From: Deltaproteobacteria bacterium
GTDB lineage: Bacteria > Myxococcota_A > UBA9160 > JAJDAL01
Length of the DNA: 64,000 bases
Assembly: GCA_029261875.1 (NCBI GenBank)
Contig: JAJDAL010000006.1
Span: forward strand, 56,765-120,764
Reading direction: 5' to 3'
Positions 1-8,149 of the stretch are shown here, in pieces. Numbering within the stretch: position 1 is the stretch's first letter; each line of letters starts with the position of its first letter. Below the pieces are notes generated by a model, which was not told where the DNA came from, did not search any database, and was given only the letters and a program-made list of their open reading frames with translations. Made by a program: the position numbers and the translations under genes.

Positions 1-1
1 G

Positions 2-652
2 ATCGAGGCCCAGCGCGGCGCGTTGATCGAGGGCAACCATCTGCTCGCCAACCTGCGATCGGGCATCCTTTCTCCGATCACCACCACTCTCGACGTCGGG
101 TCGCTGCTGCGCGCGGAACGCAATGCCATTTGCCAGAGCGGGGAGACCGGGATCTCCGTCGGCGCAAACGCACAGATCATCGAAAACACGGTGGCCTCGA
201 GTCAGGGGGACGGCATCCACGCGGGAGCGGGCGCACTCGTGGTCGGAAGCGTGGCCTTTTCGAACACCGGTCGCGGATTCGACGTCGGCGACGGAAGCGC
301 TGTCCTCGAAAGTGTCGCACGCGCGAATGGCTCGACGGGGATTCGAGGCGGTGAGGGTTGCGTAATCCGTTCGAATCTCGCGCAAAACAGCGGTTCCAGC
401 GGAATTTCAGCGGGCGCTGGCGCTCAGGTCTCGGAGAACGTCAGCAACGACAACGCTCTCGACGGCATCACTCTCGGTGGCGCGGGGCGTGCGTTCGGAA
501 ACGTAACGGCTTCGAACGATCGTTTCGGGTTGGGGCTCAACGCTTCCGCTGGCTATGCGGAGAACATCACCAACGACAACGGAACCGCCGAAGTGTTTTC
601 CGGTGTGTCCACGGGAATCAACGTCTGCGGGGGCAACACGACATGTCCCTGA
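2..652 (+). CDS. Right-handed parallel beta-helix protein, 5'-truncated by window edge
   Basis: The frame is open from the first base, so the N-terminus, and probably a signal peptide and leader domain like those of the next two genes, lies outside the window. What is visible is a ladder of 21-residue coils, each beginning with N or S and carrying N-x3-G-I/L about five residues later. This is the hallmark of a right-handed parallel beta-helix (pectate-lyase/NosD-like fold). The protein ends in a short Cys motif (C-G-G-N-T-T-C-P-stop) shared with the next two genes. No catalytic residues can be assigned. A surface or secreted adhesin or carbohydrate-binding role is inference only. The last 10 bases overlap the ATG of the next gene. 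Confidence 0.85.
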   Translation: MEAQRGALIEGNHLLANLRSGILSPITTTLDVGSLLRAERNAICQSGETGISVGANAQIIENTVASSQGDGIHAGAGALVVGSVAFSNTGRGFDVGDGSAVLESVARANGSTGIRGGEGCVIRSNLAQNSGSSGISAGAGAQVSENVSNDNALDGITLGGAGRAFGNVTASNDRFGLGLNASAGYAENITNDNGTAEVFSGVSTGINVCGGNTTCP

Positions 653-1920
653 AGTCCGCACTCCAGATTTTCCTGTGCATCGCAGCTAGCGTTTTCCCGG
701 GTCTCGCCCAGGCGAGCGGTCCCATCGAAATCGGCCCCGCGTGCGCGACCAGCGGCTGTATGCCGGGCGACGCCCCGGGCCTCCCCATCACGATTGGCGA
801 GCCGGGTTCCTACCGCTTGACGGGCAATCTCGTACAGACGTCGCCGGCCGTGGACGCGATCCTCATCGAAGCATCCGACGTGTGGCTGGACATGGGCGGT
901 TTTCACATTTCGGGCTCCTGCGCGGGCGACCCGCCGTGCGCACCCCAGGGCGTGGGAGCCGGCATTCGGAGCGCGTTCCCGACCGTGAACGTGACCGTTC
1001 GCAACGGAAGCCTGAGGAACATCTCGGGACATGGAATCGACCTGCCCGGTGACCACCATCGCGTCGAAGGCGTGGTGGTCAATCGCACCGGGGGGAGCGG
1101 ATTGAGCCTGGGAAGTGGCTACGTCCACACGTCTCAATTCCTAAGGAACGCCGCGTATGGCGTCATCTTTCAGCACGACTCGATCGTCGCCGATTGCCAG
1201 GTTTCCCTGAACGGCCTGCAGGGAATAGCGAGTATCGGCGCGGGCGCGATTCTCGTGAGGAACGTCGCGCGGGGGAACCTTCGCGGAATCTATTCCATCG
1301 GCGGCGAGGCGGTTGTCGCGGACAATCAACTCGTCGACAACCTCGAACAAGGTCTACTGCTTCTGGGAAATGGAGTGGTCGGGGGAAACGTCGCCCGGGG
1401 GAACGGGGCTGCGGGGATCGAGGCTTCGACCCCGGACTCGGTGCTCGTCCGGAATGTTTCCGCCCAGAACGGTGGACACGGAATCAGCGGTCTGGAAGGG
1501 ACTGTCGCAATCGACAACCTAGCCAGTGAAAACGAAGGCGATGGAATTCATACCGCTTCGGAATCCTTGGCGACGCGAAATCAAACCTTCGACAATGGGG
1601 TTCGCGGCGTGTTCGTCAATGTCGGATCGATTGCGCGCGAGAACACGTCGCGCAGCAACGGCGACGATGGGCTGTTCGCCAATGATTCCAGCAACGTGTC
1701 CGAAAACGCGGCCTCGGAGAACACGGGCCACGGAATTTCGGTCAATGGGCGAAGCCGAATCTTCGGCAACACCAGCCGAGACAACACGCGGACCGGACTT
1801 CGCATGCAATCCAATACGGGGTTTTCGGAAAACCTGAGCTCAGGCAACGGCGAGGGCGAAACCTCGGGCGGCACCGCCATGGGGACCAATATGTGTGGAA
1901 CCAATGTCGTCTGTCCGTAG
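643..1920 (+). CDS. Secreted right-handed beta-helix repeat protein, second of three
   Basis: 425 residues. I start at the ATG inside the end of the previous gene because it gives a classical signal peptide (MSLKSALQIFLCIAASV, ending in A-Q-A). The mature N-terminus has a cysteine-containing leader block (ACATSGC then GDAPGLPITI and PGSYRLTGNL) that recurs in the third gene. About nine coils of 21 residues follow, then the terminal motif C-G-T-N-V-V-C-P. The family is widespread in proteobacteria as 'right-handed parallel beta-helix repeat' proteins of unknown substrate. Overlap with both neighbours suggests translational coupling and joint expression. Export across the inner membrane is well supported; function is unknown. 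Confidence 0.88.
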   Translation: MSLKSALQIFLCIAASVFPGLAQASGPIEIGPACATSGCMPGDAPGLPITIGEPGSYRLTGNLVQTSPAVDAILIEASDVWLDMGGFHISGSCAGDPPCAPQGVGAGIRSAFPTVNVTVRNGSLRNISGHGIDLPGDHHRVEGVVVNRTGGSGLSLGSGYVHTSQFLRNAAYGVIFQHDSIVADCQVSLNGLQGIASIGAGAILVRNVARGNLRGIYSIGGEAVVADNQLVDNLEQGLLLLGNGVVGGNVARGNGAAGIEASTPDSVLVRNVSAQNGGHGISGLEGTVAIDNLASENEGDGIHTASESLATRNQTFDNGVRGVFVNVGSIARENTSRSNGDDGLFANDSSNVSENAASENTGHGISVNGRSRIFGNTSRDNTRTGLRMQSNTGFSENLSSGNGEGETSGGTAMGTNMCGTNVVCP

Positions 1921-3232
1921 CCCGCTGATCCTGCTGATTTTCGCGCTCGCGACCCTCGTCGCCAGCCTCGGCCACGCCGCCGACGGGGTCATTGGACTGA
2001 ACCACGCCTGCGCGACCCAAACCGGTTGCCTCGAAGGAGACGATCCGGGCTTTCCGATTCAGATCGCGAAACCCGGCAGTTACCGGCTTACCGGAAACAT
2101 CGTGGACCATTTCATTGGCGGTCCCCTCATCCCGAGCATCGGAATCCTCGTCGAATCGCCGGGCGTCTCCATCGACTTGGCGGGCTTCACGCTCCGCAAC
2201 ACCTGTATGGAGGACGAAAGCTGCAGCAACAGCGAGGTGTCTTTCACGGTCGGAATCTTGCACGTCGACACCGCGCTTCGCGTCAGCAACGGCACGGTTG
2301 GAGGCTTCGGCGCTTCCATCGTATCCGCGGGCCAAGAAGGGGGAATCCTCCTGGGTCGCAACCTCCGCTTGTCCCGGGCCAGTCACGATTCCACTGGCAA
2401 TGGATCCAACGACGCAGGCGGTTCACTCCCGAACAGCGGCGTCCTGTGCACCCGGTGCAATCTCCGCGAGGCGCTCGGTGGTCTTCTGCTCCACGATGTC
2501 GAAATCACCGGCGCGCGCTGGCTTGGAGATTCGATGGCGGGGCAGGGAATCGTCCTCGACGGCATCCGACTGGAGGACCCCAAGAACCCGGGCGCCTTCC
2601 CCGGTGCGCCCGTTTCCGCTTCATCGTCAGGAGCCGTTCTACACCGTGTCGTCGGGGACCATTGGCACATCGCGGGCGGATGCGTCGTCATGTCGGACGT
2701 CCACCTCCGGCGGTCGCCGGAGAATCTTCACGCCGTCATCCTCAGCGCGGGACTGATCGTCGATTCCAGCCTGGTGGATTCCCAGGCAACGGGCGTCGTG
2801 GTTGTGGACAGCGTCCTCGTACGTCGCACCACGGTCTCGGGAAGCGACGGTGCAGCTTTCTTTGGTGCGAACGGAACCATTTCCATCTTCGATAGCCAGG
2901 CGAACGACAACGGTTCGGGCGTCACGCTGGAATCCACGGGGTCCGTTCTCGTCGGCCGCTCGTCCATCGACGGAAACGGTGGACTGGGCGTTGGTTCGGG
3001 ACGCGGCCAGGTCTTTGGCAGCACCCTGCGCGGCAACACCGCAGCGGGAATCGCGCTGTCGGATTCGGGACGCGCGGTAGGCAACACGGTCACGGACACA
3101 ACCGGCGGGGGCCTCATTCTGACGACGCGCGGTGGCCAGAGTGAAAACACCCTCTCGGGCAACACGGTCGATTTGAGTGGCGGCTTTCCGCTGGGTTCGA
3201 GCCTTTGCGGCACGAACCTCACCTGTCCCTAA
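1904..3232 (+). CDS. Secreted right-handed beta-helix repeat protein, third of three
   Basis: 442 residues from the ATG at 1904; an in-frame GTG lies three codons earlier. The ATG start leaves a clean signal peptide (hydrophobic LILLIFALATLVASL, then G-H-A-A) and mirrors the way the second gene starts inside the first. The leader block with ACATQTGC, GDDPGFPIQI and PGSYRLTGNI matches that of the second gene closely. The coil ladder is less regular than in the other two, with a longer irregular middle (about residues 90-230), and the C-terminus is C-G-T-N-L-T-C-P. It is a paralogue of the two genes before it. The stop shares four bases with the stop of the convergent dioxygenase gene. Confidence 0.86.
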   Translation: MSSVRSPLILLIFALATLVASLGHAADGVIGLNHACATQTGCLEGDDPGFPIQIAKPGSYRLTGNIVDHFIGGPLIPSIGILVESPGVSIDLAGFTLRNTCMEDESCSNSEVSFTVGILHVDTALRVSNGTVGGFGASIVSAGQEGGILLGRNLRLSRASHDSTGNGSNDAGGSLPNSGVLCTRCNLREALGGLLLHDVEITGARWLGDSMAGQGIVLDGIRLEDPKNPGAFPGAPVSASSSGAVLHRVVGDHWHIAGGCVVMSDVHLRRSPENLHAVILSAGLIVDSSLVDSQATGVVVVDSVLVRRTTVSGSDGAAFFGANGTISIFDSQANDNGSGVTLESTGSVLVGRSSIDGNGGLGVGSGRGQVFGSTLRGNTAAGIALSDSGRAVGNTVTDTTGGGLILTTRGGQSENTLSGNTVDLSGGFPLGSSLCGTNLTCP

Positions 3233-4437
3233 TTTCGATTCCCCACATGCCCCGGCGGTTGCGAGACGCTCGTGTGGGTCTTGCTGCGTACCTCGTTCAA
3301 GCGTTTGCGGTTGCGCTCGGCGGCCTCGGGGTCCGTCGGGGGTTGTGCGAAGCCCGTGTAGAGGACTTTGCGCGTGCTCTTCACCGGCGGCTGACTCATG
3401 TGCTGGGTACAACTGAGGTGCACCGTCACATCGCCGGTCTTCGTAGGGAGGTCGATGGGTTCGAGGTCCAGGCCCGGCTGCACGCAGGGCGCGGGCCAAA
3501 CCAGGGCGCGGTGGGTGCCGGGGACGACGCGTAGCTGGCCCGAACCCGCATCGGCACCCGTCACCGAAATACCAACCGTGAGCGAACAGCATTCATAGGA
3601 GTGGCGGCCCAGGCTGCAGTCCTTGTGCCAGGGGACATCCGAGATGCCTTTCACGACTCCGATCGGCTTGATGAGTGCACCGACCCGCGCGCCCGTCCTG
3701 CGCGGCTCGTGTCCGACGCCCGGAATGCGCCCAATCCGCAGGAACCGATCCTCGTCGATCAGCGCGCGCGTCGTTTCGGAGTAGCGCTCGAAACCTTCCA
3801 TGCGGACCAAATGCTCTTCCCCGTCATGGGTCGTGGCGAACCATGCCTTGGGGTCACCTTTCTCGTAGTGAGGAGCTGCGCCGGGATAGTCCGCTTCGAC
3901 GGCCGCCATTTCTTCTCGGGAAAAGAGACCTCGAATATGGAGGTATCCGGCTTGCTCGAGGAAGGCGCGCATGTCCTCGTCGGAGTCTTCCGGTTTAAAA
4001 CTGCGGCGCACGTCGGTGTCGAAGTCGACGTCGCCCCGGGCGTAGATGCGACGACCGTCGAGCGCTGCGCGCAGAACCAGCCACCAGTTGAGAAAGTCCG
4101 GCAGGCCGCCTTCGGGCATGTCGAGCAAGCGGTTACTCATGAGCGCAACGGGTGTGCTTTGATCGTTGACGAGATCACTCCATTGGGGAGCGGTGAGTCG
4201 CGCTCGCGCCTTGCCTTGGTTTCCAGCGCTCACCGCGACGCGGTCCCCATTCCAGGTCAACGTCCAGGGCTCGCCGTCGGTCTCGATGCAGAAGGGCACC
4301 AGTTCGAGTGCACGGGCGCCGGGTTCGATTAACGCCTGATGGTTGTCGAAGAGACCCGGGAGGGTCTCGCCGAAGAACGAAGCCGTTTCGATCGGCGCCT
4401 GCTCGGCGTCCGAACGCGTTCTCAGGTCGACCGACAT
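3229..4437 (-). CDS. Phytanoyl-CoA dioxygenase (PhyH) family Fe(II)/2-oxoglutarate oxygenase
   Basis: 402 residues. The C-terminal two thirds carry the facial triad of a non-haem Fe(II)/2-oxoglutarate oxygenase: H271-x-D273 (in WHKDCSLGRHS) and H340 (in VTVHLSC), with R356 placed to bind the 2-oxoglutarate carboxylate. The family hydroxylates acyl-CoAs and diverse lipids; the substrate here is not evident. The first 140 residues are an extra domain (W-T-L-T-W-N-G-D then R-L-T-A-P-Q-W-S-D-L-V) that loosely resembles the SCP2 lipid-carrier fold; that resemblance is inference. It heads away from the beta-helix genes and is followed upstream, on the same strand, by glyoxalase and GST genes, so a detoxification or lipid-oxidation unit is plausible. 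Confidence 0.85.
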   Translation of the reverse strand: MSVDLRTRSDAEQAPIETASFFGETLPGLFDNHQALIEPGARALELVPFCIETDGEPWTLTWNGDRVAVSAGNQGKARARLTAPQWSDLVNDQSTPVALMSNRLLDMPEGGLPDFLNWWLVLRAALDGRRIYARGDVDFDTDVRRSFKPEDSDEDMRAFLEQAGYLHIRGLFSREEMAAVEADYPGAAPHYEKGDPKAWFATTHDGEEHLVRMEGFERYSETTRALIDEDRFLRIGRIPGVGHEPRRTGARVGALIKPIGVVKGISDVPWHKDCSLGRHSYECCSLTVGISVTGADAGSGQLRVVPGTHRALVWPAPCVQPGLDLEPIDLPTKTGDVTVHLSCTQHMSQPPVKSTRKVLYTGFAQPPTDPEAAERNRKRLNEVRSKTHTSVSQPPGHVGNRN

Positions 4438-4441
4438 CGCG

Positions 4442-4861
4442 CTACCAGTGCCCCGTATTGGGCATGGAGGCCCAGGGCTCCTGGGCGTCGAGGGCGCCGC
4501 CTTTTTGCAAGAGTTCGATCGAGATGTTGTCCGGGGAACGCACGAAGGCCATGTGGCCGTCGCGCGGCGGCCGGTTGATCGTGACGCCCGCGTCCATCAG
4601 GCGTTGGCAGGTGTCGTAGATGTCGTCCACCTGAAACGCCAGATGGCCGAAGTTGCGCCCTTCGTCGAGCTCTTCGGGATCCCAGTTGTAGGTGATCTCG
4701 ATCTGCGCATCCGGGGTTTCCGGTGCGCTGAGGAACACGAGGGTGAAGCGCCCGGCTTCCACTTCGAAGCGGCGATCTTCGCGCAAGCCGAGTTTGTTGC
4801 AGAAGAAATCCAGGCTGGCGTCGAGATCCGTGGCTCGGATCATCGTGTGCAGAAAGCGCAT
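4442..4861 (-). CDS. gloA: Glyoxalase I (lactoylglutathione lyase), VOC fold
   Basis: 139 residues, the usual GloA length. The start reads [20 protein letters not shown], closely parallel to E. coli GloA. The four metal ligands of the family are all present: H5, E in Q-I-E-I-T-Y-N-W, H in F-G-H-L-A-F and E in I-S-I-E-L-L. It should isomerise the hemithioacetal of methylglyoxal and glutathione to S-lactoylglutathione in the cytoplasm. A GST gene lies immediately upstream in the same direction (13 bp) and the dioxygenase immediately downstream (4 bp), so the three are probably co-transcribed. A broader VOC enzyme with another thiol cannot be excluded, but the ligand pattern fits GloA well. Confidence 0.87.
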   Translation of the reverse strand: MRFLHTMIRATDLDASLDFFCNKLGLREDRRFEVEAGRFTLVFLSAPETPDAQIEITYNWDPEELDEGRNFGHLAFQVDDIYDTCQRLMDAGVTINRPPRDGHMAFVRSPDNISIELLQKGGALDAQEPWASMPNTGHW

Positions 4862-4874
4862 GGTCGACCTTTCA

Positions 4875-5636
4875 CTAAACCGATGCCTCCGCGGATTTCC
4901 CGCGGTGGCGTCGGAACATTTCGTAGACCCATTCGGATACGGGGTGCTGTTTCAATCGCTCGCCGTAGGCTTCGAGGGAGGCGGGGAGCGGTTGCGGCAG
5001 CGGGTACGCGTACTCCGGCGCGCGAAGGCCCGCGCCCAACAGCGAGGCCGCGGTCAGGTCCGCAACCGAAAACGCGTCGCCCACCAGATAACCACTCGGC
5101 TGCAACTCGGCTTGAATTCGGTCCATCACCGCTTCGACTTCCTTGGCTCCGCTTTCCGCGGTGGCTTCACTGATGTTGTGACGCGCGCGATAGAAGGGCG
5201 TGAAGATCGGAACGAGCGCGCGAAAGACGCGCCGGTAGTTGTCGGAAAGCCCCATGGTGGCGAAGCGCGCAATGAATTGAGGATCTTCCTGAAACGCACC
5301 CATCAACGCGGCAGCGCGAAATTGGTGTCCCAAGTGTTCGTCGAAAAAGTCTTCGAGTGCGAGGGCCCGCTTGCGCTCGACCGGGTCTTCCGGGTAGAGG
5401 GGCACTTCGGGCCAACGCGCTTCGAGCGTTTCGATGATGCGCGTCGAATCGGAAATGTACTGCCCGTCCAGAACGAGGATCGGCAGCGTGGGTTTCCCGG
5501 TGCGGAACAGGGCGCGCCCGATGTAGCTGGCGGCGAGGATCGTGCGTTTGTGCGCGATGCCCTTGTAGTCGAGGGCCCAGCGCGCCTTCTCACAGAAATG
5601 CGAAATTTGAAAATGCCAGAGTTCGGGCAAGGCCAT
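4875..5636 (-). CDS. Glutathione S-transferase family protein
   Basis: 253 residues. The N-terminal thioredoxin-like half begins with [17 protein letters not shown] and contains the cis-proline strand ([12 protein letters not shown]) and the glutathione gamma-glutamyl site S-D-S-T-R-I-I. The C-terminal half is an all-helical GST domain with the N-capping box F-S-V-A-D-L-T-A. The first-helix S/C-P-x-C position reads S-H-F-C, so a catalytic Cys or Ser is possible. The class is not one I can name from sequence. It lies directly upstream of gloA on the same strand, consistent with glutathione-dependent detoxification, and 35 bp downstream of the acyl-CoA dehydrogenase gene, with which it may be co-transcribed. 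Confidence 0.85.
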   Translation of the reverse strand: MALPELWHFQISHFCEKARWALDYKGIAHKRTILAASYIGRALFRTGKPTLPILVLDGQYISDSTRIIETLEARWPEVPLYPEDPVERKRALALEDFFDEHLGHQFRAAALMGAFQEDPQFIARFATMGLSDNYRRVFRALVPIFTPFYRARHNISEATAESGAKEVEAVMDRIQAELQPSGYLVGDAFSVADLTAASLLGAGLRAPEYAYPLPQPLPASLEAYGERLKQHPVSEWVYEMFRRHRGKSAEASV

Positions 5637-5671
5637 GGGGTGCTCCCTGGGCGCCGCACCATTCTACGCGC

Positions 5672-6862
5672 TTAGCTGCGCGGAAGCTCCTCGAAAGGGA
5701 TGCCCTTGTCGGCCCGCGGCTCCCGGGGCAAGCCCAACACGCGTTCCGCTGCCTGGGTCTTCTGGATCTCGTCGGTCCCCCCGGCGATGCGGAAGGCCGG
5801 CGCCTGGAGAAAATGACTCTGCCAGGGGCCATCGCCGCGCATCGCGTCGGGGCCCAGGATACGCACCGCGAGGTCTCCGCCGCGCATCAGGATCCGCGCC
5901 AGAGCGAGCTTCATCACCGAGCTTTCGGCGTCGGGCATCACGCCTCGGCCCAGCTTCGTGATGATGCGCGCGTTCAGCAGCTCCAGGCTCTTCATGTCGA
6001 TGTAGAGCTTCGCCAGATCGTCGCGCTCCACAGCGGAAACGTTGGCCGCGTACTCGCTAACGTGGGCGAGAAGTTCGTCGAAGCTGTACCGAACCAGCAC
6101 GCCCCCCATGGCCATGCGCTCGTTCATGAGTGTCGTCATGGCCGCGCCCCAACCGGCGCCTTCGGGCCCCAGACGGTTTTCATCCGGGATGCGAACTTCG
6201 TTCAGGAACACTTCGTTGAAATGCGCGTTGCCGGTGACCTGGCGCAAGGGGCGCACTTCGATGCCCGGCGACTTCATGTCCAGCAAGAAGAACGTGATGC
6301 CTTCGTGCTTGGGAACTTGGGTGTTCGTACGCACCAGGACGATCCCGAAGTCGCCGTATTGGGCGCCGGAGCACCAGGTCTTCTGGCCCGTGACGACCCA
6401 CTCGTCACCATCGCGCACGCCGCGCGTCGCCAGGCCCGCCAGATCCGAGCCGGCGCCGGGCTCGCTGAAGAGCTGGCACCAGATTTCTTCCCCGCGCAGG
6501 AGCTTGTCGAGGTAGCGGGTCTTCTGGGCGTCGTTGCCGTGGGCGATGATGGTGGGACCCGCCATCCCAATGCCCACGACGTAGATGGAATCCGTCAGTC
6601 CGGCTTTCGCAGATTCCTGGTTCCAGATGATCTGCTCGATCGGGCCCAGGCCCCGGCCCCCATACTCCTTGGGCCAGACCACCGCCGCCCAGCCGTTCGC
6701 GTACAGGACCTTCTGCCAGGCCCTCGCGCGGGCAATTCCGGCTTCCTCGTCGGCGTTGGGGTCGCCGAACATGTCCATTTTGTCTTTCGGGGCGTGGGTT
6801 TCCAGGAAGTCCCGGGCCTCGCCCCGAAAGGCCGCTTCGCTGGGGGAGTCGCGCAGATCCAT
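5672..6862 (-). CDS. Acyl-CoA dehydrogenase (FadE26-like catalytic type)
   Basis: 396 residues covering the N-terminal helical, middle beta and C-terminal helical acyl-CoA dehydrogenase domains. The FAD/substrate segment SEPGAGSD (about 133-140) and W-V-V-T-G-Q-K-T-W are intact. E248 in M-N-E-R-M occupies the isovaleryl-CoA-dehydrogenase-type catalytic base position, and the C-terminal loop G-G-T-D-E-I-Q is present. It should form the alpha-beta double bond in an acyl-CoA thioester. The ATG is preceded by an extended -10 (TG-T-TATAGT) only 8 bp away and has no ribosome-binding site, suggesting a leaderless mRNA. A KstR-type operator covers that promoter. It is divergent from the acyl-CoA dehydrogenase pair at 6956. 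Confidence 0.9.
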   Translation of the reverse strand: MDLRDSPSEAAFRGEARDFLETHAPKDKMDMFGDPNADEEAGIARARAWQKVLYANGWAAVVWPKEYGGRGLGPIEQIIWNQESAKAGLTDSIYVVGIGMAGPTIIAHGNDAQKTRYLDKLLRGEEIWCQLFSEPGAGSDLAGLATRGVRDGDEWVVTGQKTWCSGAQYGDFGIVLVRTNTQVPKHEGITFFLLDMKSPGIEVRPLRQVTGNAHFNEVFLNEVRIPDENRLGPEGAGWGAAMTTLMNERMAMGGVLVRYSFDELLAHVSEYAANVSAVERDDLAKLYIDMKSLELLNARIITKLGRGVMPDAESSVMKLALARILMRGGDLAVRILGPDAMRGDGPWQSHFLQAPAFRIAGGTDEIQKTQAAERVLGLPREPRADKGIPFEELPRS

Positions 6863-6872
6863 GGTCTAAAAC

Positions 6873-6886
6873 TATAACATGTTTCA
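6873..6886. promoter_or_regulatory. KstR-type operator, copy 1
   Basis: TATAACATGTTTCA fits the 14-bp pattern T-N2-AAC-N2-GTT-N2-A described for the TetR-family cholesterol regulator KstR. It lies in the 93-bp divergent gap between two acyl-CoA dehydrogenase genes and overlaps the presumed -10 (TATAGT on the minus strand, 6871-6876) of the leftward gene. A second site with the same AACATGTT core stands upstream of the DUF35/thiolase operon at 20640. No TetR regulator gene is present in the window. The match in sequence is direct; the identity of the regulator is inference. Confidence 0.65.
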
Positions 6887-6955
6887 ATATTGCCTGCTTC
6901 GGGTTATTCTGGGACCACTGGGCGGCCCTCCAGGTGCGCCCTCAGGGAGACCCCC

Positions 6956-8131
6956 ATGGAAGTGGAATACACGCCGGAACACAAAGCCCTGCGCGACGAG
7001 CTCCGCACCTACTTCGCGCGCATGATGACGCCGGAGCTGGTGGACGAGATCCAGGGCAGCGAGGGCGGCGGCCCCGAATACACCCAAGCGCTCCAGCAAA
7101 TGGGCGCCGACGGTTGGCTCGGTGTGGGTTGGCCGGAAGAGTATGGCGGCCGCGGGCTCGGCCCGATGGAACAGTTCATCTTTTCCGACGAGGTCCAGCG
7201 CGCGGGTTTTCCGTTGCCCTTCCTCACCCTGAATACCGTCGGCCCGACGCTCATGAAATACGGCAACGACGAACAACGCAAAGACTTCCTGCCGAAGATC
7301 CTGCGCGGCGAGCTTCAATTCGCGATCGGCTATTCGGAGCCCGGCGCCGGCACGGACCTGGCGTCGTTGCAAACCCGCGCGGTGCGCGACGGCGACGAGT
7401 GGGTGATCAACGGCAGCAAGGTGTTCACGAGTCTCGCGGATTTCGCGGACTTCATCTGGCTCGCCGCCCGCACGGACCCGGACGCGCCCAAGCACCGCGG
7501 CATTTCCATGTTCCTGGTCCCCACGACCGCGGCGGGATACAAGTGCACCCCCATCCAGACCATGGGCGGTGTTCGCACCAACGCCACCTATTTCGAAGAC
7601 GTTCGCGTGCCCGCCAGCGCGCTGATCGGCGGCGAAAACAACGGCTGGTCCCTGATCGTGGGACAGCTCAACCACGAACGCGTTTCCCTCGTGAACGTCG
7701 GCCCCAGCCAGCGACTCCTCAACGAGACGCGCCAATGGGCCAAGGAAACCAAACTGGCCGATGGACGTCGCGTCATCGATCAGCCCTGGGTTCAAAAGAA
7801 CCTCGCCATCGTTCACGCCAAACTTCAGGTGTTGCGACTGATGAACTGGAAGCAAGCCTGGGCGATGAGCAAGGACAGCCCGCATCCCGCGGAATCCTCG
7901 GCGGTGAAGGTTTTCGGGAGCGAGTTTTACATCGATGGATTTCGGCGTCTGATGGAGATACTCGGGCCCACCGGGCTCGTGCAAGAGCCCTCACCGGGCG
8001 CTTTGCTGCGCGGACGGCTCGAGATGATGTACCGAAACATGTTGATCCTCACCTTCGGCGGCGGCACCAACGAAGTGCAACGCGACATCATCGCCATGGC
8101 GGGCCTCGGCATGCCGCATTACAAAGAATAA
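6956..8131 (+). CDS. Acyl-CoA dehydrogenase, catalytic subunit of a probable heteromer (FadE26/ChsE4-like)
   Basis: 391 residues from the ATG at 6956, chosen over an upstream in-frame start because AGGGAGA stands six bases before it and the protein then begins as family members do. SEPGAGTD (127-134), W-V-I-N-G-S-K-V-F and the closing G-G-G-T-N-E-V-Q-R-D are intact. E241 in N-H-E-R-V aligns with the catalytic Glu of isovaleryl-CoA dehydrogenase and of mycobacterial ChsE4. The next gene, 18 bp downstream, is a second acyl-CoA dehydrogenase lacking that Glu, and an acyl-CoA ligase follows. This is the order of fadE26-fadE27-fadD17 in Mycobacterium tuberculosis, whose FadE26/27 oxidise the cholesterol side chain as an alpha2beta2 enzyme. 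Confidence 0.9.
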   Translation: MEVEYTPEHKALRDELRTYFARMMTPELVDEIQGSEGGGPEYTQALQQMGADGWLGVGWPEEYGGRGLGPMEQFIFSDEVQRAGFPLPFLTLNTVGPTLMKYGNDEQRKDFLPKILRGELQFAIGYSEPGAGTDLASLQTRAVRDGDEWVINGSKVFTSLADFADFIWLAARTDPDAPKHRGISMFLVPTTAAGYKCTPIQTMGGVRTNATYFEDVRVPASALIGGENNGWSLIVGQLNHERVSLVNVGPSQRLLNETRQWAKETKLADGRRVIDQPWVQKNLAIVHAKLQVLRLMNWKQAWAMSKDSPHPAESSAVKVFGSEFYIDGFRRLMEILGPTGLVQEPSPGALLRGRLEMMYRNMLILTFGGGTNEVQRDIIAMAGLGMPHYKE

Positions 8132-8149
8132 GACGAAGGAATCACCCCC

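Noticed and set aside
100-1900. 63-bp periodicity that could be mistaken for a tandem DNA repeat or CRISPR array
   Set aside because: The DNA units are divergent and only the protein period (21 residues, N-x4-N-x3-G) is regular, which is the coil of a beta-helix. There are no identical repeats with unique spacers.
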